Source: Streptomyces sp. NBC_01591 (GTDB taxonomy: Bacteria > Actinomycetota > Actinomycetes > Streptomycetales > Streptomycetaceae). Taken from it: a stretch of 64,000 nucleotides of DNA. Within the stretch, counting starts at the first letter, position 1. Every line of letters starts with the position of its first letter. This document shows, in pieces, positions 19,568 to 28,972 of the stretch. The translations under genes were made by a program, and so were the position numbers. The notes beneath the pieces were generated by a model, which made no database searches, was not told where the DNA came from, and saw nothing but the letters and a program-made list of their open reading frames with translations. The stretch spans positions 5,084,001-5,148,000 of the forward strand of contig NZ_CP109327.1 of assembly GCF_035918155.1 (NCBI RefSeq), in the 5' to 3' direction.

Positions 19568-20014
19568 ATGGGAAACCTGTACGACTACTTCAGCGCACCG
19601 GACGACCCGACGGCCCTGGCGACGTTCGGCCAGGGTGTCGAGGCAGCCGGTCTCCCCATGCTCCCGGTCAAGGGGATCGACCCGTACGTGCAGTTGGGCC
19701 GGGCCGAGAGCATGCTCACCGGCACGCCGTACGACGACGTCACGTCGTTGCCGCGCTTCAACCGGCTGCTCAGCTCCCCCGAGGACGAGTCCCGCTGGCT
19801 GGTCACGCTCACGGACGAGTTGCGCGACGCCCTGGCGGCGGCGAGACCCGGCGGGTTCACGGCGGTGGCCGAGGCATGGTCGCGCATCGAGGAGTTCGGC
19901 GGCGAGTGCCGGCCCGACGAGCTGGCCGACTTCCTGAACATGCTGGCGGACCTGGCCGAGGAGGCGCGGGCCCGCCCCGAGCCGCACCGGCTGTACTGCC
20001 TGATGTCGCTCTGA
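19568..20014 (+). CDS. hypothetical protein (soluble, 148 aa)
   Basis: I do not recognise a named family. The protein is soluble, without signal peptide or membrane helix: a MGNLYDYFSAPDD start, a central LTGTPYDDVTSLPRF segment and an acidic helical C-terminal half (ADFLNMLADLAEEARARP), ending RLYCLMSL. Codon usage is typical for the region, with strong third-position GC, so it is very likely real. An in-frame ATG three codons upstream (19559) is an alternative start. It follows the TetR gene by about 60 bp and is convergent with a HAD phosphatase gene. Function unknown. Confidence 0.7.
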   Translation: MGNLYDYFSAPDDPTALATFGQGVEAAGLPMLPVKGIDPYVQLGRAESMLTGTPYDDVTSLPRFNRLLSSPEDESRWLVTLTDELRDALAAARPGGFTAVAEAWSRIEEFGGECRPDELADFLNMLADLAEEARARPEPHRLYCLMSL

Positions 20015-20054
20015 CACCCCGCCGCCCGGTACGGAGGAATCGGCCGGCACCGGC

Positions 20055-20861
20055 TCAGCCGAACACCCGCTCCAGCACCTCCGCGACCCCGTCGCCCTCG
20101 TTCGACGACGTCACCTCGTCCGCCGCGGCCCGCAGCTCCGGATGGGCGTTGGCCATGGCCACGCCGTACCCGGCCGTGCGGAACATCGGCAGGTCGTTGG
20201 GCATGTCCCCGAAGGCGATCGCGGACTCCGCGACCACGCCGAGGTAATCGGCGGCCAGCGCGAGCCCGGTCCCCTTGTCGACGCCGTACGGCTGAAGCTC
20301 GACGGTGCCGGGGCCGGAGTGCGTGACGGTGGCGAGATCGCCGACGGCATCACGGGCCGCCTCGGCCAGCGCGTCGTCCGTGAGCTCCGGGTGCCGGATG
20401 AGCACCTTCACCACGGGGGCGGACCACAACTCGTGGCGGTGCCTGGTCCGTTGGGCGGGCAGCGTCGGATGGGGCATCGCATACCCCGGCTCGATCAGGG
20501 TCCGCCCCTCGGCCCCGTCCTGGTCCACGGCCGCGAAGACCGGCCCCACCTGGGCCTCGATCTTGCCGAGCGCGGTGTCGGCCGCCTCCCGGTCCAGGGT
20601 GAGCGCGCGCACCAGCCGCCCGGTCCCGGCGTCGTACAACTGGGTCCCCTGCCCGCACACCGCCGGGCCCCGGTAGCCCAGTTCGGCGAGCAGTCCGCGT
20701 ATCCCGGGCACGGGGCGCCCGGTGACCACGAGGTGCCGAGCACCGGCGCGGGCGGCCAGGGCGAGCGCGGCGCGGGTGCGGGGGCTCACGGTGTCGTCGC
20801 GGCGCAGCAGGGTGCCGTCCAGGTCGGTGGCGACGAGGGCGTATGCGGGTGGGGTCGGCAT
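20055..20861 (-). CDS. HAD-superfamily (Cof-type) phosphatase
   Basis: 268 aa, of the Cof/YbiV-like C2-cap group. HAD motif I is DLDGTLL near residues 13-19, motif II is LVVTGRP, and motif IV is GDMPNDLPMF near residue 217, with a motif III lysine in GVDKGTGLALAADYLG just before. These enzymes dephosphorylate sugar phosphates, FMN or similar small molecules; the substrate here is unknown. Single gene on the minus strand, convergent with the hypothetical gene and facing a 390-bp intergenic region at its 5' end. Confidence 0.92.
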   Translation of the reverse strand: MPTPPAYALVATDLDGTLLRRDDTVSPRTRAALALAARAGARHLVVTGRPVPGIRGLLAELGYRGPAVCGQGTQLYDAGTGRLVRALTLDREAADTALGKIEAQVGPVFAAVDQDGAEGRTLIEPGYAMPHPTLPAQRTRHRHELWSAPVVKVLIRHPELTDDALAEAARDAVGDLATVTHSGPGTVELQPYGVDKGTGLALAADYLGVVAESAIAFGDMPNDLPMFRTAGYGVAMANAHPELRAAADEVTSSNEGDGVAEVLERVFG

Positions 20862-21254
20862 GGCACAAGACTAGGAGTTGTCCGGGCGATCATGTGCGAA
20901 GCCGGATGAAGAGCGTTCGGCACATGGAAGGGTGCGCGTTGACAGGCCCCCGCCGAGGTGCGTGTAATGAACGCGGTGTCGCGTGACGCCGGCCAAAGAG
21001 CAGTGGGCCGGCCGGCGGTCGGGCGAACACCCTTCACCGAGGGGCCCGTCATGAGTTCATACTCCGCGCCCTGTATCTGACGCACCGGTATCCGACATAG
21101 CGGCGACCGCTCGTCGCAGTCTGCCGTCCCGCGTGTCCCGGCACCGTGCACCGTCATGGGCCGCGCATCGCGATCACTCGTTCCTCAGGTCACCGCGGCC
21201 CCAAGCTGCGCCCGCACCTGTGCCTGCGCCTGCACCCATGGAGACACAGAACGT
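20862..21254. other. gene-free 393-bp region between HAD and Ddn-hemerythrin genes
   Basis: It contains a good vegetative-type promoter (20939-20968, +) and, about 80 bp downstream, a 9-codon reading frame (ATGAGTTCATACTCCGCGCC onward, about 21050-21080) preceded by GAGGGG. The rest shows no coding signature. It probably carries the 5' leader of the downstream gene and the promoter of the HAD gene. Confidence 0.5.
20939..20968 (+). promoter_or_regulatory. putative vegetative (HrdB-type) promoter
   Basis: TTGACA (20939-20944), 18-bp spacer, TGTAAT (20963-20968). It is one of the best -35/-10 matches in the window and points toward the Ddn-hemerythrin gene 287 bp away, leaving an unusually long leader. 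Confidence 0.5.
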
Positions 21255-22163
21255 ATGCCCACACCTTTCAATCAATCCGTCATCGAGGAGTTCCGCGCCA
21301 ACGGCGGGAAGGTCGGTGGTCCCTTCGAAGGCGGGGACCTGCTCCTGCTGACCACCACCGGCGCGAGGTCGGGGAAGGAGACCACCACGCCCCTCGGCTA
21401 CGTCCGCCACGGCGACGCGCTGCTGGTCATCGGCTCCAACCTCGGCGCCCCGCACCACCCCGACTGGTACCACAACCTGCTCGCCCACCCCGTGGTCCGG
21501 GTGGAGCTCGGCACCCGTACGTTCCAGGCCCTCGCGGTCCCCGCAGAGGGGGCGCGGCGCGAGGAACTGTTCGGGCACGCGGTGCGGGCGGCGCCCGGAT
21601 ACGCCGAGTACCAGGCCCGGACCACCCGGCCCCTCCCGGTCGTGGTGCTGGAACGCGCCGAGCCCGACGGCTGGGAGCCGTCCCGCGACGTCAACACCCT
21701 CGCCGACAAGGTGATGGAGGTCCACACCTGGCTGCGGGGCCAGTTGCGCCAGGTCGGGGCGGAGGTGGACGCCCACTTCGCCGCACGGGCCGCCCACCGC
21801 GGCCCCGGCGCACCACCGCCCCCGGGCCTCGGGCTGCAGATCAGGCAGCGCTGCCTGGCGTTCTGCCAGTCGCTGGAGTTCCACCACACCAGCGAGGACG
21901 AGCACCTGTTCCCCGGAATCGCCCGCTACCACCCGCACCTGACCGACACTTTCGACCGGCTCGCCGCCGAACACCGCACGGTCGCCCGCATCCAGGGCGA
22001 GCTGGTGGCCCTGCTGGCGGACATCGGCACCGCCGACGCCGAGCGCTTCCGCGCCGAGCTGGACCGGATGTCCACGGAGCTGAACGCACACCTCGACTAC
22101 GAGGAGGAGCAGATCGTGCCCTTGCTGGCCGGGGTCCCGTGGCCTCCGGCTCCTCCGGCGTGA
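21255..22163 (+). CDS. Ddn-like F420-dependent reductase fused to hemerythrin HHE domain
   Basis: 302 aa with two domains. Residues 1-135 match the nitroreductase-family deazaflavin-dependent (Ddn-like, F420-binding) split beta-barrel: LLLLTTTGARSGKETTTPLG, then IGSNLGAPHHPDWYHNLLAH and PVVVLERA. Residues 145-295 are an HHE/hemerythrin four-helix bundle with candidate di-iron ligands in EVHTW (His157), FHHTSEDEHLFPG (210-222), AEH (240) and HLDYEEE (279-285). The fusion suggests an F420H2-linked reductase that senses or uses O2 or NO through the di-iron site (inference). ATG start with GGAG 11 bp upstream; an earlier ATG at 21156 would add a low-complexity Cys/Ala segment and is rejected. Confidence 0.88.
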   Translation: MPTPFNQSVIEEFRANGGKVGGPFEGGDLLLLTTTGARSGKETTTPLGYVRHGDALLVIGSNLGAPHHPDWYHNLLAHPVVRVELGTRTFQALAVPAEGARREELFGHAVRAAPGYAEYQARTTRPLPVVVLERAEPDGWEPSRDVNTLADKVMEVHTWLRGQLRQVGAEVDAHFAARAAHRGPGAPPPPGLGLQIRQRCLAFCQSLEFHHTSEDEHLFPGIARYHPHLTDTFDRLAAEHRTVARIQGELVALLADIGTADAERFRAELDRMSTELNAHLDYEEEQIVPLLAGVPWPPAPPA

Positions 22164-22248
22164 GTCACGCTACGCAATTGATGGCTACGCATGGTAATCA
22201 TGGCGAGAGGGTGCATCGGGCGCCCTCGCAACAGCCAGGAGAACCCTC

Positions 22249-22539
22249 ATGCGTCGCGTCCTCACCGCGTTCGGCACCCTCGCCGCCGCGGCAATGCTCT
22301 CCGTATCGGTCACCCAGTCGGCCAGTGCAGCCCAGGGGGACCTGGTCGTCAACGGGACGGTTTACAGCGACCCCTCCGGGTGTTATCCCTCCGACCGTTG
22401 GCCGCTCAGCGTCGAGAACTACACCAACGAACCGGCGCTGATCTTCGGGTCGGCGGACTGCTCCGGCCCGATCCTCGGGTTCGTCACGCCGGGGTCCTCG
22501 CAGGTGTCGGAGTTCGGCGGAAGCGTCTTCATCCGCTGA
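22249..22539 (+). CDS. small secreted protein with signal peptide
   Basis: 96 aa. A clear Sec signal: MRRVLTAFG, a hydrophobic core LAAAAMLSVSV, and cleavage after SASA (about residue 28). The mature part is about 68 aa with two cysteines, likely one disulfide, and a beta-rich pattern (VNGTVYSDPSGCYPSD, ADCSGPILGFVTPGSS). I recognise it only as a type of small exported Streptomyces protein, with no known activity. It is monocistronic with its own terminator. ATG start preceded by AGGAG. Confidence 0.85.
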   Translation: MRRVLTAFGTLAAAAMLSVSVTQSASAAQGDLVVNGTVYSDPSGCYPSDRWPLSVENYTNEPALIFGSADCSGPILGFVTPGSSQVSEFGGSVFIR

Positions 22540-22565
22540 CCCCGCTGGGCGATCTTCCCCTCTTG

Positions 22566-22596
22566 AGCCCCGGCGGTCCTCGTGACCGCCGGGGCT
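22566..22596 (+). terminator. terminator of the small secreted protein gene
   Basis: Perfect 13-bp stem (22566-22578 with 22584-22596), loop CTCGT, followed by TTCG. It ends just before the convergent urease operon. Confidence 0.88.
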
Positions 22597-22615
22597 TTCG
22601 CCACCGGAACGGACC

Positions 22616-23469
22616 TCAGCGGCCGGCCGTGGCGAGGGCGTGTCTGAGCGCCTCGTCGAGCAACTCCCGCAGAGCCGAGGAGGCCGGGGCGACAGCGGTG
22701 GCAAGCAGTGCCGGGCCGCCGGCCAGAGGCGCGAGGACCGCACAGCCGTCCTTGATCCCTTCGCGGAGCAGGACGGGGGCTCGGCTGACGTCCAGATCCG
22801 GTTTCACGACGAGGAGTTGGCCGACGGCGCGGTGTCCGTCCAGGACCGAGGGGCCGTCCCACCCGGGCGCCGGGTCCCCGTAGGCGGTGTGCTGGTCGAG
22901 CAGCAGGCGGCCGGCGTGGTGGACCCGGATGCGGCTGACGAGGTGGCCCGGCTCCTCGTCGGCTCTGCCCAGGATCTGCTCCTCGCGCAGCAGCAGTCGC
23001 GAGGTCGCGGCAAGGTTGACGGTGCAGGTCTGGTGCAGATTGCTGCCGGCGGCGCTGATCAGCGGCTGTGGCAGCCAGCGCAGGCAGGCGTGCTCCCCAG
23101 CGGTCAGCCGTACGTCGTAGGTGGCCGGCGCGGTGGTGGGACCGCGGAGGGCGAGTGTGGCGGCGGCCGTGGTGACCTCCAGTTCGGCTCGGTCTTCGGC
23201 GGTGATGTCGAGGGCGAGTCGGTCGCCGCCGAGCGGGGCGCTCATCGCACCGATGATCCCCACTGTGGCGGCCCGTCCGCCGGTGCGCATGCGTCGTAGA
23301 TGGAACGGGCCGTCACTGCGCAACTGCGGGAGTGTGGTGACGCGTCCGTTGTACGTGGCACGGATGCGGGCGGTGGCATGCACACCGTCCGGGTGTCCGC
23401 AGGATGCCCGGGCGGCGGGGACGGCGGGATCGAGCGTGGTATCGGGCTCGGCGAGTCGGGAGCCGGAGC

Positions 23470-23473
<4 letters not shown>
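22616..23473 (-). CDS. ureD: urease accessory protein UreD
   Basis: 285 aa, last gene of the urease operon. UreD (UreH) is the scaffold that binds apo-urease with UreF and UreG during nickel insertion. Recognisable features are the beta-rich core with [22 protein letters not shown], the [18 protein letters not shown] segment with its conserved PQP, and [12 protein letters not shown]. The ATG overlaps the ureG stop by 4 bp, which fixes the start. The first 45 residues are variable. The family normally has 250-290 aa. Confidence 0.93.
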
Positions 23474-24165
<692 letters not shown>

Positions 24166-24191
24166 GGAGGCTCCAGGGGGCAGGGGTGGGT

Positions 24192-24866
24192 TCAAGAGGC
24201 GAAGAGCCGCACGGTCCAGGCGGCGTGCTGTTCCGCGGTGATGTCCAGCAGCGGAGAGGACGCCGACGGCAGGGCGTCAAGACCTTCGGTCTTTACGCGG
24301 GCCGCCGCGCCGGCGGCGTTCGCAGCGACGGCGTCGACCTCCGTGCTCAGGCGTGCCAGCAGCCACGAGGCGGCGAGGGGATCGAGGCTGAGCAGGCGCA
24401 CCGCCGCGGTGGCCGGGCCGCCGACGGCCTCGTACGCTGCGGCACAGGCGGCGTCCTCCGGGGTGAGCCCGGCGGCTCGGGCGGCGATGCCCTGGACAAT
24501 GGGCTGATGGGCACCCTGGGGTCGCTCGGCGGCCAGGCGGTCGAGTTCGGCGGACGGGAAGGTGGCGCGTGCCGCGCGCATCATCTGCCGGCCGAGCTTG
24601 CGGGCCACGGCGCGCAGCGCGGGGACGGGGGTGCGTGCGTCGGCGGCGTCGTCCAGCATGAGGGGGTCGCAACCGGCGGCGGCCGCGGCAGCCAGGCCGG
24701 CCGTGGTCAGACCGGTGGTGTGCAGGCGCCCGCGGCAGAAGGCTTCGAGGCTGTTGATGTCGTGTACGGCTTTGTGGGCGACCGCGGCTTCGACGCCGCC
24801 GGAGTGGGCGTGCCCGCCGGCGGGGAAGCGACCGTCGGCCAGCAGGAGCAGTGCGGCACGGCTCAT
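24192..24866 (-). CDS. ureF: urease accessory protein UreF
   Basis: 224 aa, all-alpha accessory protein, partner of UreD and UreG. The N-terminus [20 protein letters not shown] carries the conserved P-x-G-x-H-x-HSGG pattern shared with other actinobacterial UreF. An inner [15 protein letters not shown] and the C-terminal [13 protein letters not shown] end also fit. The open frame extends to 25016, but homologous sequence starts at the ATG 24866. It follows ureC after a 112-bp gap, the only real gap in the operon. Confidence 0.93.
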   Translation of the reverse strand: MSRAALLLLADGRFPAGGHAHSGGVEAAVAHKAVHDINSLEAFCRGRLHTTGLTTAGLAAAAAAGCDPLMLDDAADARTPVPALRAVARKLGRQMMRAARATFPSAELDRLAAERPQGAHQPIVQGIAARAAGLTPEDAACAAAYEAVGGPATAAVRLLSLDPLAASWLLARLSTEVDAVAANAAGAAARVKTEGLDALPSASSPLLDITAEQHAAWTVRLFAS

Positions 24867-24978
24867 GGGCGATCCGGCTGCCTTTCGAGGGGTCGGATGG
24901 CGTAGTGGTCCAGGAGGGCACGGGTGCCTGCCCGGACCACTGCTGCGGTGACGGCGTCGCCGTCCGGGCAGAGGCCGG

Positions 24979-26979
24979 TCAGAAGAGGAAGTACCGCTGA
25001 GCCATGGGGACTTCACTGACGTAGGACCGCGGCACGGTCACTCCGTTGAGTTCCGTGCGGGCGTCCCCTGTGGTCGCACCGCCGATGGTGACCTCGAAGC
25101 TGTTGTGGTCGACGTGGAGACTCTCCGGCACCGTGTCGTTCAGCTTCATGTCGGCCTTGGTGACGTCCCGGATGCTCGTCGAGATGTCCATGAACTTCTT
25201 GCCGAGGCCGAGCCCACCGGTCGCCATCTCGGTGACGTTCCCGCTGCTGTCCTGGACAGTGACGACTCGCGAGTTCAGCTCGTCGGCCACGCCCGGTGCC
25301 ACGAAGTTGTACGAGTTGCTCAGGGGGGAACGGCCGGTGGAGCCCCAGACCGCTCGCGGCAGGAAGGGCTGCGGTGTCGTGATCGATGCGTTGGCGTCGC
25401 CCACCTGCGCGTAGGCGAGCTGCCCGCCCTTGAGGACCATGTGCATCTTGACGCCGAAGAACTTCGGTTCCCAGAGCACCAGGTCGGCGAGCTTCCCGGT
25501 CTCCACGGAACCGACGTGACCGTCGATGCCGTGCGTGATCGCGGGGTTGATCGTGTACTTGGCGACGTAGCGGCGCGCCCGGTAGTTGTCGTTCGGGATC
25601 AGCCTCTCCGCGTTGTGGGAGTGGTCGGCGTCGTCAGCGATCGGGCGGACCTTCGCGTTGGCGAGGTCCTCCTTCAGAGGGCCGTATCGGGACTTCATGA
25701 CGTGTGCGGTCTGCCAGGTGCGCATGACCATCTCGCCGATGCGTCCCATCGCCTGGGCGTCGGAGGACATCATCGAGATGGCGCCCATGTCGTGTAGGAG
25801 GTCCTCCGCGGCCATGGTGGACGGCCGGATTCGGGAGTCGGCGAAGGCCATGTCCGCCGGAATGTCCGGATTGAGGTGGTGGCAGACCACCATCATGTCG
25901 ACGTGCTCCTTGACGGTGTTCACCGTCAGGGGGCGGGTCGGGTTGGTCGAAGCGGGCAGCACGTTCTTCTCTTTGACCAGTTCGATCATGTCCGGGGCAT
26001 GGCCACCGCCGGCGCCCTCGACGTGGAAGATGTGGACGGAACGCTTTCTGTCGTCTCTCGTGAAGGCGTTGCGGGTGCTGTCCAGGAAGCCGGATTCGTT
26101 CAGTGAGTCGGCATGCAGGGCCAGTTGGACCTGACGGCTTTCGCACACGTCCAGCGCCGCGTCGATCACGGCGGGCGTGGCTCCCCAGTCCTCGTGGACC
26201 TTGAACCCGATGACGCCTGCGTCGACCTGTTCGTTGAGGGCATCCGTGTTCACCGTGCTGCCCTTGCCGAGCAGGCCGATGTTGACCGGGTACGCGTCCA
26301 GGCTTTCGAAGGCCCGGGTGATGTGCCACGAGCCCGGGGTCACGGTGGTGGCCGTGCTGCCCTCGGCGGGGCCGGTGCCGCCGCCAATGAGCGTGGTCAC
26401 GCCCGAGGCGAGGGCCTCGTGGATCTGCTCCGGGCAGATGAAATGGACGTGGGTGTCCACGCCCCCCGCGGTGAGGATCCGCCCGTTGCCGGAGATGACC
26501 TCGGTGCTCGGACCGACCACGAAGTTCGTCGGCCGCACCGTCTCCGGCAGCTTGTCGCTCGGGGACGTACGGTCCGGCATCTCGAACTCGTTGTCCGGGA
26601 TCGGGTCCATCGTCTCGGGGTTGTACGCCTTGCCGATCGCGGCGATCACACCGCCGCGAAGCCCGACGTCGGCCTTGACGACCCCCCACCAGTCGAGGAT
26701 CAGCGCACCGGTGACGACCGTGTCCACGGGCGTGCGGCCTTCAGCGTCCCCGTCTCTGGGGATGTGGGACATTCCCATCGACTCCCGGATCACTTTTCCG
26801 CCACCGAAGATCATCTCGTTGCCGCTGTGCTTCGGACCGCCGCTCCAGTCCGCCTCGATCTCGACGGTCAGGGCGGTGTCGGCCAGGCGGACGCGGTCCT
26901 TGGCGGTGGGCCCGTACAGAGCGGCGTAATCGGCCCGCTTCAGCACGTTGCTCGGCGGGGTCGATTTGTTGTTGCTCAC
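24979..26979 (-). CDS. ureC: urease subunit alpha (extended)
   Basis: 666 aa, about 95 longer than typical UreC. The nickel site is intact: His177 and His179 (GVDTHVHF), Lys260 to be carbamylated and His262 (GFKVHEDWG), His289 ([11 protein letters not shown]), His327 ([10 protein letters not shown]), His367 of CHHLN and Asp407 (SSDAQAMGR). The extra length sits in an insertion at about residues 121-155, between AAIGKAYN and [11 protein letters not shown], and in a remodelled C-terminal third (about 540-640) before the canonical end MAQRYFLF. It hydrolyses urea to ammonia and carbamate in the cytoplasm. The GTG start overlaps the ureAB stop by 4 bp. Confidence 0.95.
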   Translation of the reverse strand: MSNNKSTPPSNVLKRADYAALYGPTAKDRVRLADTALTVEIEADWSGGPKHSGNEMIFGGGKVIRESMGMSHIPRDGDAEGRTPVDTVVTGALILDWWGVVKADVGLRGGVIAAIGKAYNPETMDPIPDNEFEMPDRTSPSDKLPETVRPTNFVVGPSTEVISGNGRILTAGGVDTHVHFICPEQIHEALASGVTTLIGGGTGPAEGSTATTVTPGSWHITRAFESLDAYPVNIGLLGKGSTVNTDALNEQVDAGVIGFKVHEDWGATPAVIDAALDVCESRQVQLALHADSLNESGFLDSTRNAFTRDDRKRSVHIFHVEGAGGGHAPDMIELVKEKNVLPASTNPTRPLTVNTVKEHVDMMVVCHHLNPDIPADMAFADSRIRPSTMAAEDLLHDMGAISMMSSDAQAMGRIGEMVMRTWQTAHVMKSRYGPLKEDLANAKVRPIADDADHSHNAERLIPNDNYRARRYVAKYTINPAITHGIDGHVGSVETGKLADLVLWEPKFFGVKMHMVLKGGQLAYAQVGDANASITTPQPFLPRAVWGSTGRSPLSNSYNFVAPGVADELNSRVVTVQDSSGNVTEMATGGLGLGKKFMDISTSIRDVTKADMKLNDTVPESLHVDHNSFEVTIGGATTGDARTELNGVTVPRSYVSEVPMAQRYFLF

Positions 26980-27785
26980 CGGTGCGCCACCTCACGCAGT
27001 CCCTTGACCTGTCGATCCCCCTGGATCTCCACCAGTTCGACGCAGCACTCGTCGCCCGGCTCGAAGCGCACGGACGTACCCGCGGCGATGTTCAGCCGCC
27101 GCATCCGCGCCGCCTCGCAGTCCTTGAGTTCCTGGGGCGACTCCAGTTCCGGACCGGAAGGGACCTCGACCTTGAGGACCTTCAGCCCCGGGTTGACGTC
27201 GGCGAAGTGATAGTGGGAGCCGACCTGGACAGGGCGGTCCGACATGTTCTTCACCCTGATCCTCGTCCTGCCCCCACCCGGCAGCGTGGTGGCATCCTCC
27301 TGCAGGTCTGCGTTGAACGCGATCGCCTTGTACCAGGACTCCGCGTCCCGGCACTTGTCACAGCACGACGGCGAATCGCTGCCGCTGCCGCTGTCGCCGT
27401 CGCAGCCGACCGGGCAGCCCGGTTTGCGGGGCGGCCGGGGGTGCTCGACCTTGCCCGGGTGGATTTCGGGCTCCTCGATTGCCTCCGGGAAGGGATCGTG
27501 GATGGTGACCAGCTTGGTGCCGTCCGGAAAAGTGGCCTCCACCTGAACGTTCTTGATCATCTCCGGAACGCCGTCCATCACTTCGTCCCGGCCCAGCAAC
27601 TGCCGGCCCGAGTCCATGACGTCGCTGACGGTGCGGCCGGCGCGTGCCTGCTCGAAGACGTGCACCGTCAGCAGGGCCATCACTTCGGGGTAGTTGAGGA
27701 GCAGCCCACTACTACGGCGACGCTGCGCCACGTCAGCCGCCACATGGATCAGCAGGCGCTCCTGCTCATGCGGAGTCAAATGCAC
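26976..27785 (-). CDS. ureAB: fused urease subunits gamma and beta, with Cys-rich linker
   Basis: 269 aa from the GTG at 27785. The gamma domain comes first ([19 protein letters not shown], then [20 protein letters not shown]), and the beta domain follows from about residue 150 ([32 protein letters not shown]). The linker (about 108-150) is Pro/Gly/Ser-rich with five cysteines in the pattern C-x3-C then C-C-x2-C, a possible metal-binding element. The frame is open up to 27881, adding 32 residues without gamma homology and no ribosome binding site, so I prefer 27785. First gene of the operon ureAB-C-F-G-D; no ureE is present in the window. Confidence 0.88.
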   Translation of the reverse strand: MHLTPHEQERLLIHVAADVAQRRRSSGLLLNYPEVMALLTVHVFEQARAGRTVSDVMDSGRQLLGRDEVMDGVPEMIKNVQVEATFPDGTKLVTIHDPFPEAIEEPEIHPGKVEHPRPPRKPGCPVGCDGDSGSGSDSPSCCDKCRDAESWYKAIAFNADLQEDATTLPGGGRTRIRVKNMSDRPVQVGSHYHFADVNPGLKVLKVEVPSGPELESPQELKDCEAARMRRLNIAAGTSVRFEPGDECCVELVEIQGDRQVKGLREVAHR

Positions 27786-28009
27786 GATGAGCCATTTCTC
27801 TTGAACGGGCAGTGCGAGCGGCCGGGCCTGCGGAAGGACACGGAACACGTCCTCGGGCGGCGCCAGTCGCTCACCGATCATGAGCGGCAGAGTTCATCGA
27901 GCAGGACACGTCACGGATCGCGTACACGATCAGGTGAAATCGAGTCGGGCGGTGCGCAGTCTCTGGCCTTCCGGCCGTATATGCCGAGGCTGCCGAAGCG
28001 GTCGGACGG

Positions 28010-28125
28010 TGCCGGACTCTCCGTCTTTGACGCCCGTCACGAAGGAGGCGAACGAGGCGGGGGAGGTGTTCAGTACCGGGCCGCTCGGGTTCTTGGAGTC
28101 GCGGACGGGGACCACGCCGAGCGGG
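28010..28125 (-). pseudogene. relic of a DUF397 protein gene (C-terminal part)
   Basis: Read on the minus strand, the frame gives VVPVRDSKNPSGPVL followed by FASFVTGVKDGES, the typical C-terminal half of the DUF397 family (small proteins usually paired with XRE regulators in Streptomyces). The N-terminal WxKSSYS part is missing and the frame runs on past the usual end. It abuts, tail-outward, a lipase relic. Confidence 0.6.
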
Positions 28126-28137
28126 GCGGCGAGGCGT

Positions 28138-28314
28138 GCGGCGACCTACAACAGCACCCAGGGCCACAGCGTCTGCGATGCCATCAAGTGGGCGGAGGGC
28201 ATCTTCGCCCGCTTCCCCGACCAGGTGGCCTTCGTGCACCCCAACGCCAGGGGTCACCAAAACGCTGCCGATCACGTCGCATCGGCGATCCTGAACGCCA
28301 TCGGCGTGAGCTGA
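28138..28314 (+). pseudogene. relic of a secreted GDSL/SGNH lipase gene (C-terminal part)
   Basis: The last 58 codons of a frame read TYNSTQGHSVCDAIKWAEG, then FARFPDQVAFVHPNARGHQ and a final LNAIG. This is the C-terminus of SGNH lipases, including the catalytic His of the VHPNAxGH block and a Cys of the last disulfide. The nucleophile GDS block, oxyanion residues and signal peptide are absent upstream, where the frame instead crosses the antisense of the DUF397 relic. An intact terminator follows. Not expected to be functional. Confidence 0.6.
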
Positions 28315-28332
28315 CCCGCACTGTCCCTGTCC

Positions 28333-28366
28333 GAACCGCCTCCGGTCCAGTGTCCGGAGGCGGTTC
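28333..28366 (+). terminator. hairpin after the lipase relic
   Basis: Perfect 13-bp stem (28333-28345 with 28354-28366) and 8-nt loop. It probably is the original terminator of the lost lipase gene and may now serve the convergent VOC gene. Confidence 0.75.
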
Positions 28367-28414
28367 AGGGCGTTGGGCGTCGAAGCCCGCCCCTCGCCCG
28401 CGCGCCTGTCGGCG

Positions 28415-28864
28415 TCACTGCACGCAGAACTCGTTGCCCTCGGGGTCGGTGAGCACTGTCCAGGTGCCGCCCTGTTCCGCCACCTCGCGGAGCACCGTCG
28501 CGCCCAGCCCCACCAGGCGCTCGACCTCGGCCTCGCGGCGCTCCGGTCCCGCGTGCACGTCCAGGTGGAGCCGGTTCTTCGTCGTCTTGGCCTCCGGGAC
28601 CCGCTGGAACAGGAGCCGTCGCCCCAGGCCCGCCCCGCTCTCCTTGTCGTACGGGTCGTCGGGGTGCCGGACCCCCGCGAGGTCGCGCCAGGCGCGGCGG
28701 TCATGTGCCACGAGGGTGACGTCCTCGGGCACCGCGCCGAAGCCGAGCAGCCGCTCGATCAGGACGCTGTGGTCCTCGACGAGGTAGCCGAGGGCCTCGC
28801 CCCAGAAGGTGGCCTGGGCGTGCGGGTCGGTCGAGTCGATGACGACTTTCCAGTGCAGGGTCAT
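28415..28864 (-). CDS. VOC-family (glyoxalase/bleomycin-resistance fold) protein
   Basis: 149 aa, one vicinal-oxygen-chelate domain pair: WKVVIDSTDPHAQATFWGEA at the N-terminus, LHLDVHAGPERREAEVERL in the middle (metal-ligand-type His) and GGTWTVLTDPEGNEFCVQ at the end. These are the usual VOC marks. Members range from dioxygenases to antibiotic-binding proteins, and no specific activity can be assigned. Single gene, between the relic region and the FAD monooxygenase. Confidence 0.88.
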   Translation of the reverse strand: MTLHWKVVIDSTDPHAQATFWGEALGYLVEDHSVLIERLLGFGAVPEDVTLVAHDRRAWRDLAGVRHPDDPYDKESGAGLGRRLLFQRVPEAKTTKNRLHLDVHAGPERREAEVERLVGLGATVLREVAEQGGTWTVLTDPEGNEFCVQ

Positions 28865-28940
28865 GGGAACCGTTCCTAGCGGTTACGTGATCGAGTCGTC
28901 AACGGACGTGCCTGACCGGAGATCCAGCTGTTCGGCCGGG

Positions 28941-28972
28941 CCCCGCCGCCCCGCCGCCCCGCCGCCCCGTCG
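28941..28972. repeat. four tandem 8-bp repeats (CCCCGCCG)
   Basis: Three exact CCCCGCCG units plus one CCCCGTCG, ending at the base before the monooxygenase stop codon. Probably slippage-derived. Confidence 0.8.

Noticed and set aside
20786..21157. Minus-strand 123-codon frame upstream of the HAD gene
   Set aside because: Composition is atypical, it overlaps the start of the HAD gene, and no family match; treated as non-coding.
27880..28314. Plus-strand 144-codon open frame as an intact gene
   Set aside because: Only the last 58 codons match a lipase end; the first part is antisense to a DUF397 fragment and to the urease promoter side. Listed as pseudogenes instead.
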